Shown piece after piece: positions 1 to 8,184 of a stretch of 64,000 nt of DNA. The position numbers and the translations under genes are program-made. Source of the stretch: Streptococcus sp. D7B5 (GTDB lineage: Bacteria; Bacillota; Bacilli; Lactobacillales; Streptococcaceae); assembly GCF_029691405.1 (NCBI RefSeq), contig NZ_CP121467.1, forward strand, positions 310,001 through 374,000, given 5' to 3'. The notes under the pieces were generated by a model that searched no databases, was not told where the DNA came from, and worked only from the letters and a program-made list of their open reading frames with translations. Position 1 is the first letter of the stretch, and every line of letters starts with the position of its first letter.

Positions 1-899
1 TGATCTTGATGGAAACTAACTCTTTCTCCGCATCAAGCAATGTCAAATATGCGGCGGTTTTAATCAATACCAGCCAGCTTGAACAAATCAGCCAAAACCA
101 CGAGCATTTAATTGTTGTAGTAATGGCTAGTTTCTGGCTCCTGTCTTTAATCGCCAGTGTTTACCTAGCACGTGTCAGTGTCAAACCCTTGCTGGAAAGT
201 ATGCAAAAGCAGAAGTCTTTTGTTGAAAATGCCAGTCACGAACTGAGAACACCTTTGGCCGTTTTACAAAATCGTTTAGAGAATCTCTTTCGAAAACCAG
301 AGGCAACAATCATGGAATCCAGCGAAAGTATCGCTTCCAGTCTTGAAGAGGTTCGCAACATGCGTTTCCTCACGACCAATCTTCTCAACCTTGCACGTCG
401 AGATGATGGAATCAAACCAGATATAGCAGAAGTTTCTCCACAATTCTTTAAAACAACCTTTGCCAACTATGAGTTAATTGCTTCTGAAAATGATCGTGTT
501 TTCAACTATGAAAATCGGATTTATCGTCCCTTTATGACCGATCAGTTGCTCTTAAAACAACTCATGACCATCTTATTTGACAATGCCATCAAGTATACCG
601 AAGAAGATGGGAAAATTGAGTTTGTAGTCCATGCTACAGATCGTCACCTTTATCTAACAGTAACGGATAACGGAATTGGAATCTCAGCTGTTGACAAGAA
701 GAAAATCTTTGACCGATTTTACCGTGTAGACAAGGCGAGAACCCGTCAGAAAGGTGGCTTTGGTCTTGGACTATCTTTAGCCAAGCAGATTGTTGATGCT
801 TTGCGAGGAACGATTAGCGTGAAAGATAACAAACCTAGAGGAACAATTTTTGAAGTTAAAATCGCTATTCAATCTCCTTCAAAACGTAAGAATAAATAA
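1..899 (+). CDS. ciaH: Sensor histidine kinase CiaH, 3' part (5' end outside window)
   Basis: Membrane sensor kinase of the CiaRH two-component system, which in mitis-group streptococci affects competence, beta-lactam tolerance and envelope stress. The frame is open from base 1, so about 298 C-terminal residues are present of roughly 444 in the pneumococcal protein. Visible parts: one transmembrane segment (VVMASFWLLSLIASVYLA), the phosphoacceptor H-box with SHELRTPL (His codon at 237), N-box LFDNAIKYT, G1 box DNGIGIS, F-box FYRVDKAR and G2 box GFGLGLS. The catalytic core is intact. ciaR should lie just upstream. A terminator follows directly, so this is the end of the operon. CiaH is favoured over a generic kinase because of its length, its sequence and the DUF3270 neighbour. 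Confidence 0.9.
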   Translation, partial: ILMETNSFSASSNVKYAAVLINTSQLEQISQNHEHLIVVVMASFWLLSLIASVYLARVSVKPLLESMQKQKSFVENASHELRTPLAVLQNRLENLFRKPEATIMESSESIASSLEEVRNMRFLTTNLLNLARRDDGIKPDIAEVSPQFFKTTFANYELIASENDRVFNYENRIYRPFMTDQLLLKQLMTILFDNAIKYTEEDGKIEFVVHATDRHLYLTVTDNGIGISAVDKKKIFDRFYRVDKARTRQKGGFGLGLSLAKQIVDALRGTISVKDNKPRGTIFEVKIAIQSPSKRKNK

Positions 900-900
900 A

Positions 901-927
901 AAAGACAGTTATATAACTGTCTTTTTT
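901..927 (+). terminator. Rho-independent terminator of ciaRH
   Basis: AAAGACAGTT pairs with AACTGTCTTT across a 4-base loop and is followed by a T run. It starts 2 bases after the ciaH stop. Confidence 0.85.
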
Positions 928-934
928 GATAACT

Positions 935-962
935 AGAAAAGAGGTTGGTAGTAGTACCAACC
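935..962 (-). terminator. Terminator of the DUF3270 gene
   Basis: GGTTGGTA (943-950) pairs with TACCAACC (955-962). On the reverse strand the hairpin is followed by CTCTTTTC. It lies immediately after the DUF3270 stop codon. Confidence 0.65.
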
Positions 963-963
963 T

Positions 964-1248
964 TTATTTTGAAAATTTTCGTTTCATTATCTTTCGTTGA
1001 AGTTGTAAAAGGGCGAAGCTTGTTGCCATAGCAGCGATAAATGATAAAGCTGTATTTAATTTTAAGGCTAAAAAGATAAAACTAAAAAGTGCCATAAAAA
1101 TACAGAAACAAGCGATATTTACAAAAAATAAAATCTCTTTTAGGTTAGGGCCGACTGGGGCTTCTGGTGTGTAATCTTGGTAAAGCGGAGTTTGTTTCGA
1201 TTCGGGAGCTTGTTCAAACTCATAAGCTTCTAGTTTTCTTGCGGACAT
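964..1248 (-). CDS. DUF3270-family small membrane protein
   Basis: A 94-residue protein of unknown function. It has a charged N-terminal half (MSARKLEAYEFEQAPESKQ) and two adjacent hydrophobic segments at about residues 38-60 and 66-82 (ILFFVNIACFCIFMALFSF; LNTALSFIAAMATSFALL), with a basic tail, KIMKRKFSK. That layout fits a small two-helix membrane protein with a cytoplasmic N-terminus. The start is preceded on the reverse strand by AAGGAGAGAAT. It converges on ciaH, with terminators between them. In pneumococcus a DUF3270 protein follows ciaH (from memory), which supports the ciaH call. No catalytic motif is visible. Confidence 0.75.
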   Translation of the reverse strand: MSARKLEAYEFEQAPESKQTPLYQDYTPEAPVGPNLKEILFFVNIACFCIFMALFSFIFLALKLNTALSFIAAMATSFALLQLQRKIMKRKFSK

Positions 1249-1632
1249 GATTCTCTCCTTAACAGTACATAACTATTTTATCATTTTTTATGCAGAGAAT
1301 TATTACAGAATTGTTACAAAACTACTAAAGTCTCTTATCAACTTCTAAGTCTCTCTTCTTGACACCCACTGGGGAAAATGATAGCATGGATGTTACACTT
1401 AAAACAGATGACCTGACCTTCTTAATTATAAATATACTGAGAAAGAAAAGGATAACTTATATAAATTGATAGCAAGCTGAGGCTTTTTCCTAAGATGATT
1501 TGTTGAGTTGCTACCTGGATACTTTTGAAGAGTATTGGTAGGAGTTGTTTTGAATGGATGGAAGGACAGAGATTCTGTCTATTGGACTGGGTGGCTTTTT
1601 GCTACCTCTGGGAAATGTTAAAGGAGATAAGC
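1249..1632. other. Intergenic region with promoter and possible decayed reading frame
   Basis: A 384-base gap between divergent genes. It holds a good promoter (separate entry) and then about 240 bases before the ABC permease start. Those bases give short coding-like stretches in different frames, each broken by stops: one opens with MDVTLKTDDLTF, another reads NYKYTEKEKDNLYKLIAS and then stops, and a third reads LLSCYLDTFEEYW and then stops. This looks like either a degenerate small gene or a long leader. No family is recognised. Confidence 0.4.
1359..1387 (+). promoter_or_regulatory. Sigma-A promoter upstream of the ABC exporter
   Basis: TTGACA (1359-1364), 17-base spacer, TAGCAT (1382-1387). 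The predicted start is about 240 bases before the permease ATG, so either the leader is long or the promoter served a gene that has decayed. Confidence 0.55.
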
Positions 1633-2688
1633 ATGTATCTTGCTATCAAAGAGATATTACGAAACAAACTTCGATATAGTTTGATCTTAACGACCATTTT
1701 TCTTATCGCTTTTATGGTCTTTTTTATGACCAGTCTAGCTCTCGGTCTTGTGCGAAACAACCGGGCCGCTATTGATAACTGGCAAGCAACGGGTGTCGTT
1801 TTATCCGACTACGCAAATGATAATTTGACGGCATCTTTTATTCCTGAAAAGGACTACAAGGAAAAGAGTTCTGAAGAGGCTGCTCCATTGGGCTATATGT
1901 TTGCTGTAACCAATCTAGTCGATGGTAGTGAAAAGGTCAATGTTTCCATCTTTGCTCAAAACTGGGACTCTTTTATCTCTCCTAGTTTGACGGAGGGTCG
2001 TTATCCTGAAGGAGATGATGAGGTTGTCGTGGATCAGTCCTTTGAAAACTATGGGATGAAGCTAGGTGATGTCATTCAGCTGAATGGAAGCGATTCAAGT
2101 TACAAGATTGTAGGCCTGACTCAAGGAAATAAATTTTTCACAGAGCCTGTTGTCTTTACGAGTCTGACAACTTATTGGACCTTACAAGGAACCTTGAAAG
2201 CCAATCGTTCTATCTCTGCCTTGGTATTGAAAAATGACATAGAAGTGGCTGGTGATGGACTGAAACAGATTTCCATTCCAAAAATGATATCAAAAATTCC
2301 TGGTTACACACCTCAGGTTAATGTGTTTTCAGGGATGATTCTTGCTATGATTGTCATTACAGGCTTGATTGTGGGTATTTTTGTTTATATCATTACCATC
2401 CAAAAACTAGGACTTTATGGAATAATGCGGGCTCAAGGGATACAGATCAAAACCATTGTATGGTCTCTATTCTGTCAAATCTTCCTCCTAGCTGGTATGG
2501 GGATTGCTTTAGCCTTGCTGGCAATCGGAGGAGTGATTTTAGTCTTACCAGCTACCTTCTTTTTCTACCCAAGCTGGATAGCTTACTCTGTCCTAAGCTT
2601 GGTAATTTCCTTGATGGCCCTTCTAGGTGGTGTCATTTCACTTCCACGCTTGCTAAAGGTGGACCCGATTACTGCGATTGCAGAATGA
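1633..2688 (+). CDS. ABC transporter permease, HrtB/DevC (FtsX) type
   Basis: A 351-residue permease of the type VII (MacB/FtsX) class. These ABC systems extrude substrates or transmit force rather than import. One transmembrane helix lies near the N-terminus (about residues 15-37), then an extracytoplasmic domain of about 200 residues, then three C-terminal helices (from about 234, 278 and 317). The size and layout match HrtB, the haem-exporter permease, but the substrate cannot be read from sequence. The frame extends upstream to a TTG at 1525; the ATG at 1633 is chosen because AAGGAG lies just before it and homologues begin there (MYLAIKEILRNKLRYSL). The ATPase gene follows 13 bases later. 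Confidence 0.8.
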   Translation: MYLAIKEILRNKLRYSLILTTIFLIAFMVFFMTSLALGLVRNNRAAIDNWQATGVVLSDYANDNLTASFIPEKDYKEKSSEEAAPLGYMFAVTNLVDGSEKVNVSIFAQNWDSFISPSLTEGRYPEGDDEVVVDQSFENYGMKLGDVIQLNGSDSSYKIVGLTQGNKFFTEPVVFTSLTTYWTLQGTLKANRSISALVLKNDIEVAGDGLKQISIPKMISKIPGYTPQVNVFSGMILAMIVITGLIVGIFVYIITIQKLGLYGIMRAQGIQIKTIVWSLFCQIFLLAGMGIALALLAIGGVILVLPATFFFYPSWIAYSVLSLVISLMALLGGVISLPRLLKVDPITAIAE

Positions 2689-2701
2689 TAAGGAGAATAG
2701 T

Positions 2702-3382
2702 ATGACAGCACTGATTGAAATGACTCAAGTGACAAAAACATACGGGGAAGGAAAGATGAAAGTCATAGCCCTGCATGAGACGAATTTTCAGCTAAATGCG
2801 GGAGAGTTCGTTGCTATCGTTGGGCCTTCTGGCTCTGGAAAGACGACCTTTCTAACGACTCTTGGACAACTTCAGGAAACATCGAGTGGGAAGATTCTAG
2901 TCAAGGGGAAGGAAACAGGCAGTTTAACGGAGAAGGAGAAAACAGACCTTCGTTTTAGAGAGTTTGGCTTTATTCTACAAGCTTCAAACTTAATTCCTTT
3001 TCTAACGGTCAAGGAACAGCTGGATTTGATTGACAGACTGGATAAGGGAAAAAATAGTAAAAGTGATCGAAAAGAGTTACTTGACTTGTTGGATTTGGAA
3101 AAGGTACAAGATCATTATCCCAAGGCTTTATCAGGTGGTGAACGTCAACGTGCAGCAATCGCTAGAGCGCTTTATAATAATCCGAGTATCGTGCTTGCAG
3201 ATGAGCCAACGGCCAGTCTGGATACCCAGCGTGCCTACCAAGTAACGGAAATGTTGGCTGCCATTGCCCACGAACAAGGTAGAGGAGTTGTCATGATTAC
3301 ACATGATACACGCCTTCTTGATAAGGTTGACCGTATTTATGTGATGAATGATGGTCACCTAGTTGAAAAAACACATACATAA
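2702..3382 (+). CDS. ABC transporter ATP-binding protein, HrtA/LolD (MacB) type
   Basis: A 226-residue ATPase partner of the preceding permease. Walker A is GPSGSGKTT (41-49), the signature is LSGGERQRAAIARAL, Walker B is IVLADEPTASLD, and the switch histidine is in VMITHDTRLL. The motif set is typical of the LolD/MacB/HrtA family. The start is the ATG after AAGGAGAATAGT; an upstream in-frame ATG at 2678 overlaps the permease and lacks a ribosome binding site. A terminator follows, so the pair forms a two-gene unit. No regulator or membrane-fusion protein is encoded beside it, which favours an HrtBA-like arrangement over a MacAB-like one. Confidence 0.85.
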   Translation: MTALIEMTQVTKTYGEGKMKVIALHETNFQLNAGEFVAIVGPSGSGKTTFLTTLGQLQETSSGKILVKGKETGSLTEKEKTDLRFREFGFILQASNLIPFLTVKEQLDLIDRLDKGKNSKSDRKELLDLLDLEKVQDHYPKALSGGERQRAAIARALYNNPSIVLADEPTASLDTQRAYQVTEMLAAIAHEQGRGVVMITHDTRLLDKVDRIYVMNDGHLVEKTHT

Positions 3383-3387
3383 AAAAG

Positions 3388-3420
3388 AAAGTGGACGGTA
3401 CTAGTTACTGTTCACTTTTT
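3388..3420 (+). terminator. Terminator after the ABC exporter
   Basis: AAAGTGGACGGTA pairs imperfectly with TTACTGTTCACTTT around ctag, followed by TTTTT. Confidence 0.75.
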
Positions 3421-3493
3421 GATTGCAATCTTTAAAAAATGACTTTGACTTTTTATAAAAATCCTAGTATTCATAGCTGATTTTTAAGAATTG

Positions 3494-3509
3494 TGGTATA
3501 ATTTTCCTT
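3494..3509 (+). promoter_or_regulatory. Extended -10 promoter giving a probable leaderless start
   Basis: TGGTATAAT (3494-3502) is followed by seven bases and then the ATG at 3510. Transcription would start at or one base before the ATG. No Shine-Dalgarno sequence is present. Confidence 0.6.
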
Positions 3510-4439
3510 ATGGAAAAGATTATCATTACAGCAACTGCTGAAAGTATTGAACAAGTTGAACAACTACTCGAAGCTGGCGTAGATCGTATCTATGTCGGTG
3601 AGAAAGATTTTGGACTTCGTCTGCCAACGACCTTTAGTTATGAAGAGTTGCGCACCATCGCTAAGCTCGTTCATGATGCGGGTAAGGAATTGATCGTTGC
3701 AGTCAACGCCCTCATGCACCAGGATATGATGGACCGTATCAAGCCTTTCCTAGACTTCTTGGAAGAAATCAAGACAGACTATATTACTGTTGGGGATGCA
3801 GGTGTCTTTTATGTGGTCAACCGTGATGGCTATTCCTTTAAGACTATCTACGATGCTTCAACCATGGTGACAAGCAGTCGTCAGATTAACTTCTGGGGTC
3901 AAAAGGCAGGCGCCTCTGAGGCTGTTTTGGCGCGTGAAATTCCATCTGCTGAACTCTTCAAGATGCCAGAGATTTTGGAAATTCCTGCTGAAGTCTTGGT
4001 TTACGGAGCTAGTGTCATTCACCATTCTAAGCGCCCGCTCTTACAAAACTACTATAACTTTACGCATATCGACGATGAAAAGACGCGTAAACGTGACCTT
4101 TTCTTAGCAGAACCAAGTGACCCAGAGAGCCATTATTCCATCTTTGAAGACAATCATGGTACTCATATCTTTGCCAACAATGACCTTGATTTGATGACCA
4201 AATTGACAGAATTGGTGGAGCATGGTTTTACCCATTGGAAGCTAGAAGGACTCTACACACCAGGTCAAAACTTTGTAGAGATTGCTAAACTCTTTATCCA
4301 AGCTCGCAGTTTGATCCAAGAGGGCAAATTCAGCCATGATCAAGCCTTCTTGCTGGATGAAGAAGTTCGTAAACTTCACCCTAAAAACCGTTTCCTTGAT
4401 ACAGGATTTTATGACTACGATCCTGATATGGTTAAATAG
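3510..4439 (+). CDS. U32 peptidase-family protein (TrhP1/YrrN-like), cysteine-free
   Basis: A 309-residue protein of the U32 family, once called collagenase-like. Family members with known roles act in tRNA or rRNA hydroxylation: B. subtilis TrhP1 (YrrN) is about 309 residues and works with the longer TrhP2 on tRNA wobble uridine. The N-terminal TIM-barrel-like part is clear (VEQLLEAGVDRIYVGEKDFG). The region where U32 proteins carry the cysteine-rich signature reads VYGASVIHHSKRPLL, and the whole protein has no cysteine. It is therefore probably the short, non-cluster subunit. The usual long partner is not in this window. It has its own promoter and terminator. Confidence 0.8.
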   Translation: MEKIIITATAESIEQVEQLLEAGVDRIYVGEKDFGLRLPTTFSYEELRTIAKLVHDAGKELIVAVNALMHQDMMDRIKPFLDFLEEIKTDYITVGDAGVFYVVNRDGYSFKTIYDASTMVTSSRQINFWGQKAGASEAVLAREIPSAELFKMPEILEIPAEVLVYGASVIHHSKRPLLQNYYNFTHIDDEKTRKRDLFLAEPSDPESHYSIFEDNHGTHIFANNDLDLMTKLTELVEHGFTHWKLEGLYTPGQNFVEIAKLFIQARSLIQEGKFSHDQAFLLDEEVRKLHPKNRFLDTGFYDYDPDMVK

Positions 4440-4445
4440 GACACC

Positions 4446-4475
4446 AAAACCCGAAATAAAAATGTTCGGGTTTTT
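4446..4475 (+). terminator. Terminator after the U32 gene
   Basis: AAAACCCGAA pairs with TTCGGGTTTT across a 9-base loop, followed by T residues. Confidence 0.85.
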
Positions 4476-4506
4476 CCAGTGTATCCATGAAATAAAAACG
4501 GATACA

Positions 4507-4515
4507 TGTTATAAT
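4507..4515 (+). promoter_or_regulatory. Extended -10 promoter for the rpiA operon
   Basis: TGTTATAAT (TG at 4507, TATAAT at 4510-4515) lies 30 bases before the rpiA GTG. No convincing -35 box is visible, as is common for extended -10 promoters. Confidence 0.55.
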
Positions 4516-4544
4516 AAAAGTAGCTCTTTAATGGAGGTGTTTGA

Positions 4545-5228
4545 GTGGAAAATCTGAAGAAAATGGCAGGTATCAAGGCTGCTGAGTTTGTCAAGGATGG
4601 CATGGTAGTCGGACTTGGAACGGGCTCTACTGCCTACTATTTCGTAGAAGAAATCGGTCGTCGGATCAAGGAAGAAGGTTTGCAGATTACTGCTGTGACA
4701 ACTTCCAGTGTGACTAGTAAACAGGCTGAAGGGCTAAACATCCCACTCAAGTCGATTGATCAAGTGGATTTTGTCGATGTGACGGTTGATGGGGCGGATG
4801 AAGTAGATAGCCAGTTCAACGGGATCAAAGGCGGAGGTGGTGCCCTTCTGATGGAGAAGGTTGTGGCAACGCCCTCAAAAGAATACATTTGGGTGGTAGA
4901 TGAAAGCAAACTGGTAGAGAAACTAGGTGCTTTTAAATTGCCTGTGGAAGTGGTTCAGTATGGTGCAGAACAGGTCTTTCGTCGGTTTGAGCGAGCTGGC
5001 TACAAACCAAGTTTCCGTGAAAAAGACGGTCAACGTTTTGTGACCGATATGCAGAACTTTATCATTGACCTAGCCTTGGATGTCATTGAAGATCCAATTG
5101 CTTTCGGGCAAGAATTGGACCATGTCGTTGGTGTCGTAGAGCACGGCTTGTTTAACCAAATGGTGGATAAGGTCATCGTAGCGGGACGAGATGGTGTTCA
5201 GATTTTAACTTCAACAAAAGCAAACTAA
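4545..5228 (+). CDS. rpiA: Ribose-5-phosphate isomerase A
   Basis: Interconverts ribose 5-phosphate and ribulose 5-phosphate in the cytoplasm, linking nucleoside breakdown to the pentose phosphate pathway. It is 227 residues, the usual RpiA length. Motifs: the phosphate-binding loop GLGTGSTA (about 23-30), DGADEVD, and KGGGGALL followed by the region with the catalytic acid. The start is GTG, chosen because ATGGAGG lies eight bases upstream and MENLKKMAG is a typical N-terminus. It leads the salvage operon rpiA-deoB-DUF1697-punA, with deoB 23 bases downstream. This fits catabolism of ribonucleosides and deoxyribonucleosides to central carbon. Confidence 0.95.
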   Translation: MENLKKMAGIKAAEFVKDGMVVGLGTGSTAYYFVEEIGRRIKEEGLQITAVTTSSVTSKQAEGLNIPLKSIDQVDFVDVTVDGADEVDSQFNGIKGGGGALLMEKVVATPSKEYIWVVDESKLVEKLGAFKLPVEVVQYGAEQVFRRFERAGYKPSFREKDGQRFVTDMQNFIIDLALDVIEDPIAFGQELDHVVGVVEHGLFNQMVDKVIVAGRDGVQILTSTKAN

Positions 5229-5251
5229 TCAACATAATAAGGAGACAGACT

Positions 5252-6463
5252 ATGTCAAAATTTAATCGGATTCACTTGGTGGTACTGGATTCTGTGGGAA
5301 TCGGTGCTGCACCAGATGCCAATAACTTTGTCAATGCAGGGGTTCCAGACGGTGCTTCTGACACGCTGGGACATATTTCTAAAACAGTTGGTTTGAATGT
5401 GCCAAACATGGCTAAAATCGGTCTAGGAAATATTCCTCGTGAAACTCCTCTCAAGACTGTACCAGCTGAAAGCAATCCAACAGGATATGTGACAAAATTG
5501 GAAGAAGTATCTCTTGGTAAGGATACCATGACTGGTCACTGGGAAATCATGGGACTCAACATTACCGAGCCTTTTGATACTTTCTGGAACGGATTCCCAG
5601 AAGAAATCTTGACAAAAATCGAAGAATTTTCAGGACGTAAGGTCATTCGTGAAGCCAATAAACCTTACTCAGGAACAGCTGTTATCGATGATTTTGGACC
5701 ACGTCAGATGGAAACTGGGGAGTTGATTATCTATACTTCAGCTGATCCTGTTTTGCAAATTGCTGCCCACGAAGACATTATTCCTTTAGATGAATTGTAC
5801 CGTATTTGTGAATACGCTCGTTCGATTACCCTTGAGCGCCCTGCTCTTCTAGGTCGTATCATTGCTCGTCCTTATGTGGGTGAGCCAGGTAACTTCACTC
5901 GTACAGCAAATCGTCGTGACTTGGCAGTATCTCCATTTGCACCGACTGTTTTGGATAAATTGAATGAAGCTGGTATCGATACTTACGCTGTTGGTAAAAT
6001 CAACGATATCTTTAACGGAGCTGGTATCAATCATGACATGGGCCACAACAAGTCAAACAGCCACGGAATTGATACATTATTGAAGACCATGGGACTTGCT
6101 GAGTTTGAAAAAGGATTCTCCTTCACAAATTTAGTTGACTTTGATGCCCTTTATGGACACCGTCGCAATGCTCATGGCTACCGTGATTGCTTGCATGAGT
6201 TCGATGAACGCTTGCCTGAAATTATTGCAGCTATGCGAGAGAATGACCTTCTCTTGATTACTGCTGACCATGGAAATGACCCAACCTATGCAGGAACAGA
6301 CCACACTCGTGAATATATTCCACTTTTAGCTTACAGCCCTGCCTTTAAGGGAAATGGTGTCATTCCAGTCGGACATTTTGCAGATATCTCAGCGACAGTT
6401 GCGGATAACTTTGGTGTGGAAACTGCCATGATTGGGGAAAGTTTCTTAGATAAATTGGTATAA
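5252..6463 (+). CDS. deoB: Phosphopentomutase
   Basis: Converts ribose 1-phosphate or deoxyribose 1-phosphate to the 5-phosphate, the step after nucleoside phosphorylases. It is a manganese-dependent cytoplasmic enzyme of the alkaline-phosphatase superfamily. At 403 residues it is full length. Metal-binding and catalytic motifs: [13 protein letters not shown] (N-terminal Asp), the catalytic threonine loop [17 protein letters not shown] and [10 protein letters not shown]. The cap domain lies between them. The start has AAGGAGACAGACT upstream. It sits between rpiA and punA, so substrate and product enzymes are adjacent. Confidence 0.97.
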   Translation: MSKFNRIHLVVLDSVGIGAAPDANNFVNAGVPDGASDTLGHISKTVGLNVPNMAKIGLGNIPRETPLKTVPAESNPTGYVTKLEEVSLGKDTMTGHWEIMGLNITEPFDTFWNGFPEEILTKIEEFSGRKVIREANKPYSGTAVIDDFGPRQMETGELIIYTSADPVLQIAAHEDIIPLDELYRICEYARSITLERPALLGRIIARPYVGEPGNFTRTANRRDLAVSPFAPTVLDKLNEAGIDTYAVGKINDIFNGAGINHDMGHNKSNSHGIDTLLKTMGLAEFEKGFSFTNLVDFDALYGHRRNAHGYRDCLHEFDERLPEIIAAMRENDLLLITADHGNDPTYAGTDHTREYIPLLAYSPAFKGNGVIPVGHFADISATVADNFGVETAMIGESFLDKLV

Positions 6464-6464
6464 G

Positions 6465-7025
6465 ATGAAACGCTATGCTTTACTGGTAAGGGGTATTAAT
6501 GTCGGTGGGAAGAATAAGGTTGTTATGGTGCAACTTCGTCAAGAATTGACAGAGTTGGGACTGGAAAAGGTTGAAACCTACATCAACAGTGGCAACATTT
6601 TCTTTACTTCGACAGCTCCCAAAGCCCAATTGGTTGAAAAGTTAGAGGCTTTCTTTGAAATCCATTATCCATTTATTCAGAGCTTTTCCTTGCTGAGTCT
6701 TGAGGACTTTGAAGCGGAAATTGAAAATCTACCTGAATGGTGGACCAAAGATCTGGCTCGAAAAGATGTCCTCTTTTATACAGAAGGCTTGGATGTGGAT
6801 CAAGTCATTGAGAAAGTTGAAAGTTTGGAACTGAAAGATGAAGTGGTTCATTTTGGAAGACTTGGGATTTTCTGGGGGAAGATCTCTGAAGAATCTTACT
6901 ATGCAACTGCCTATCACAAGTACTTGCTCAAGATGCCTTTTTATCGCAACATCACCATTCGCAATGCAAAAACCTTTGACAAAATTGGTCAAATGTTAAA
7001 AAATAATAAAGGAGACACACAATGA
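6465..7025 (+). CDS. DUF1697 family protein
   Basis: A 186-residue protein of unknown function, spanning a single DUF1697 domain. The N-terminal MKRYALLVRGINVGGKNKV and the following TYINSGNIFFTS are the conserved family blocks. No signal peptide or membrane segment is seen, so it is likely cytoplasmic. It starts one base after the deoB stop and overlaps punA by 4 bases (ATGA), so it is translationally coupled within the nucleoside salvage operon. A role linked to nucleosides is suggested by position only. Confidence 0.85.
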   Translation: MKRYALLVRGINVGGKNKVVMVQLRQELTELGLEKVETYINSGNIFFTSTAPKAQLVEKLEAFFEIHYPFIQSFSLLSLEDFEAEIENLPEWWTKDLARKDVLFYTEGLDVDQVIEKVESLELKDEVVHFGRLGIFWGKISEESYYATAYHKYLLKMPFYRNITIRNAKTFDKIGQMLKNNKGDTQ

Positions 7026-7831
7026 CATTTTTAGATAAAATCAAGGAAACAGCTGCTTTCCTGAAAGACAAGGGAATCCAAGCGCCTGAGTTCGGTCTAA
7101 TCCTTGGATCAGGACTTGGAGAATTGGCAGAAGAAATCGAAAATCCAGTTGTAGTAGATTATGCAGACATTCCAAACTGGGGGCGCTCTACAGTAGTCGG
7201 TCACGCTGGTAAATTGGTATATGGAGAACTTGCAGGTCGAAAAGTCTTGGCTCTTCAAGGTCGTTTCCATTTCTACGAGGGAAATCCTCTTGAAGTCGTG
7301 ACTTTCCCAGTACGTGTGATGAAAGTCCTCGGATGTGAAGGTGTCATTGTAACCAATGCAGCTGGAGGTATTGGATTTGGTCCTGGTACCTTGATGGCTA
7401 TCTCAGACCATATCAATATGACGGGGCAAAACCCATTGATGGGTGAAAACTTGGATGATTTTGGTCCACGTTTCCCAGATATGTCTAAAGCCTACACTCC
7501 AGAATACCGTGCTATTGCCCATGAAGTGGCTAAGAAACTTGGTATCAAGCTTGATGAAGGTGTCTATATTGGTGTAACAGGTCCGACTTATGAAACCCCA
7601 GCAGAAATTCGTGCCTATAAGACATTGGGAGCAGATGCAGTTGGTATGTCTACTGTTCCTGAAGTTATTGTTGCAGCTCACTCAGGTTTGAAAGTTCTTG
7701 GTATTTCATGTATTACTAACCATGCTGCTGGTTTCCAAGAAGAACTCAACCACGAAGAAGTTGTAGAAGTGACTGAACGTGTTAAAGGTGACTTCAAAGG
7801 CTTGCTTAAAGCGATTCTTGCTGAATTGTAA
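7022..7831 (+). CDS. punA: Purine nucleoside phosphorylase, trimeric PNP class
   Basis: Phosphorolysis of guanosine or inosine (and deoxy forms) to free base and pentose 1-phosphate. At 269 residues it has the low-molecular-mass trimeric class motifs: LILGSGLGELAEEI (phosphate loop), GHAGK, TNAAGGIG, GPTYETPAEIRA, GMSTVPEVI and the purine-site motif CITNHAAG. The start is the ATG after GGAGACACACA, overlapping the DUF1697 stop. It is the last gene of the rpiA operon. No simple terminator follows; instead a 350-base structured region separates it from deoD, which encodes the unrelated hexameric phosphorylase. Confidence 0.95.
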   Translation: MTFLDKIKETAAFLKDKGIQAPEFGLILGSGLGELAEEIENPVVVDYADIPNWGRSTVVGHAGKLVYGELAGRKVLALQGRFHFYEGNPLEVVTFPVRVMKVLGCEGVIVTNAAGGIGFGPGTLMAISDHINMTGQNPLMGENLDDFGPRFPDMSKAYTPEYRAIAHEVAKKLGIKLDEGVYIGVTGPTYETPAEIRAYKTLGADAVGMSTVPEVIVAAHSGLKVLGISCITNHAAGFQEELNHEEVVEVTERVKGDFKGLLKAILAEL

Positions 7832-7845
7832 TGAATACTTATCAT

Positions 7846-8175
7846 AGAAAGGTAGAGTGAAGTGTTCTGATTTGAACACGAGCGGAAAATCTTTCATAAC
7901 AATAAAAGAAAGGATGGGTAAACCGTATTTGTTGAACTGAATACGGGCGGAGAACTGTGTAAAAAAGATAAACTGTCTAACATCTGCGATGTGTCGTCAG
8001 TTTCCTATTTTTCCTTTGTTCTCTGTAGCTATCCTAAATATACAAAAAGAAAGGTAGAGCGAAGTGTTCTAATTTGAACACTAGCGGAAAACTCGGAAAA
8101 TAGATAATCTGACTGAGAAATCAGGATTTCTCGTCAAATTCCTAATTTTCAGTCGTTTTCTTCTCGCTCTTTATA
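7846..8175 (+). repeat. Tandem structured repeat units between punA and deoD
   Basis: Three related units. Each opens with AGAAAGG (7846, 7907, 8048; units 2 and 3 have AAAGAAAGG), then a hairpin, then GCGGARAA. Hairpin 1 is GTGTTC/GAACAC in units 1 (7862-7879) and 3 (8064-8081) but CCGTATT/AATACGG in unit 2 (7923-7946), so pairing is kept while bases change. Units 2 and 3 continue into a second hairpin (AAACTG...CAGTTT enclosing ACATC/GATGT at 7970-8003; TGAC...GTCA enclosing GAGAAAT/ATTTCTC at 8110-8136) and then TTCCTA plus a pyrimidine-rich tail. Unit 1 lacks the second half. I do not recognise it as a named repeat or riboswitch. Confidence 0.65.
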
Positions 8176-8184
8176 TCATAAACT

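Noticed and set aside
3480..3500. CiaR-binding site near the U32 gene
   Set aside because: Only one TTTAAG half is present; the CiaR box needs a direct repeat with 5-base spacing.
7846..8175. Known purine riboswitch or T-box ahead of deoD
   Set aside because: None of the conserved core bases of purine riboswitches, nor the T-box GGTGGCACCGCG sequence, is present.
7846..8175. Small CRISPR-like array in the punA-deoD gap
   Set aside because: The units are only partly alike, unevenly spaced and differ in stem sequence; there are no unique spacers of constant length.
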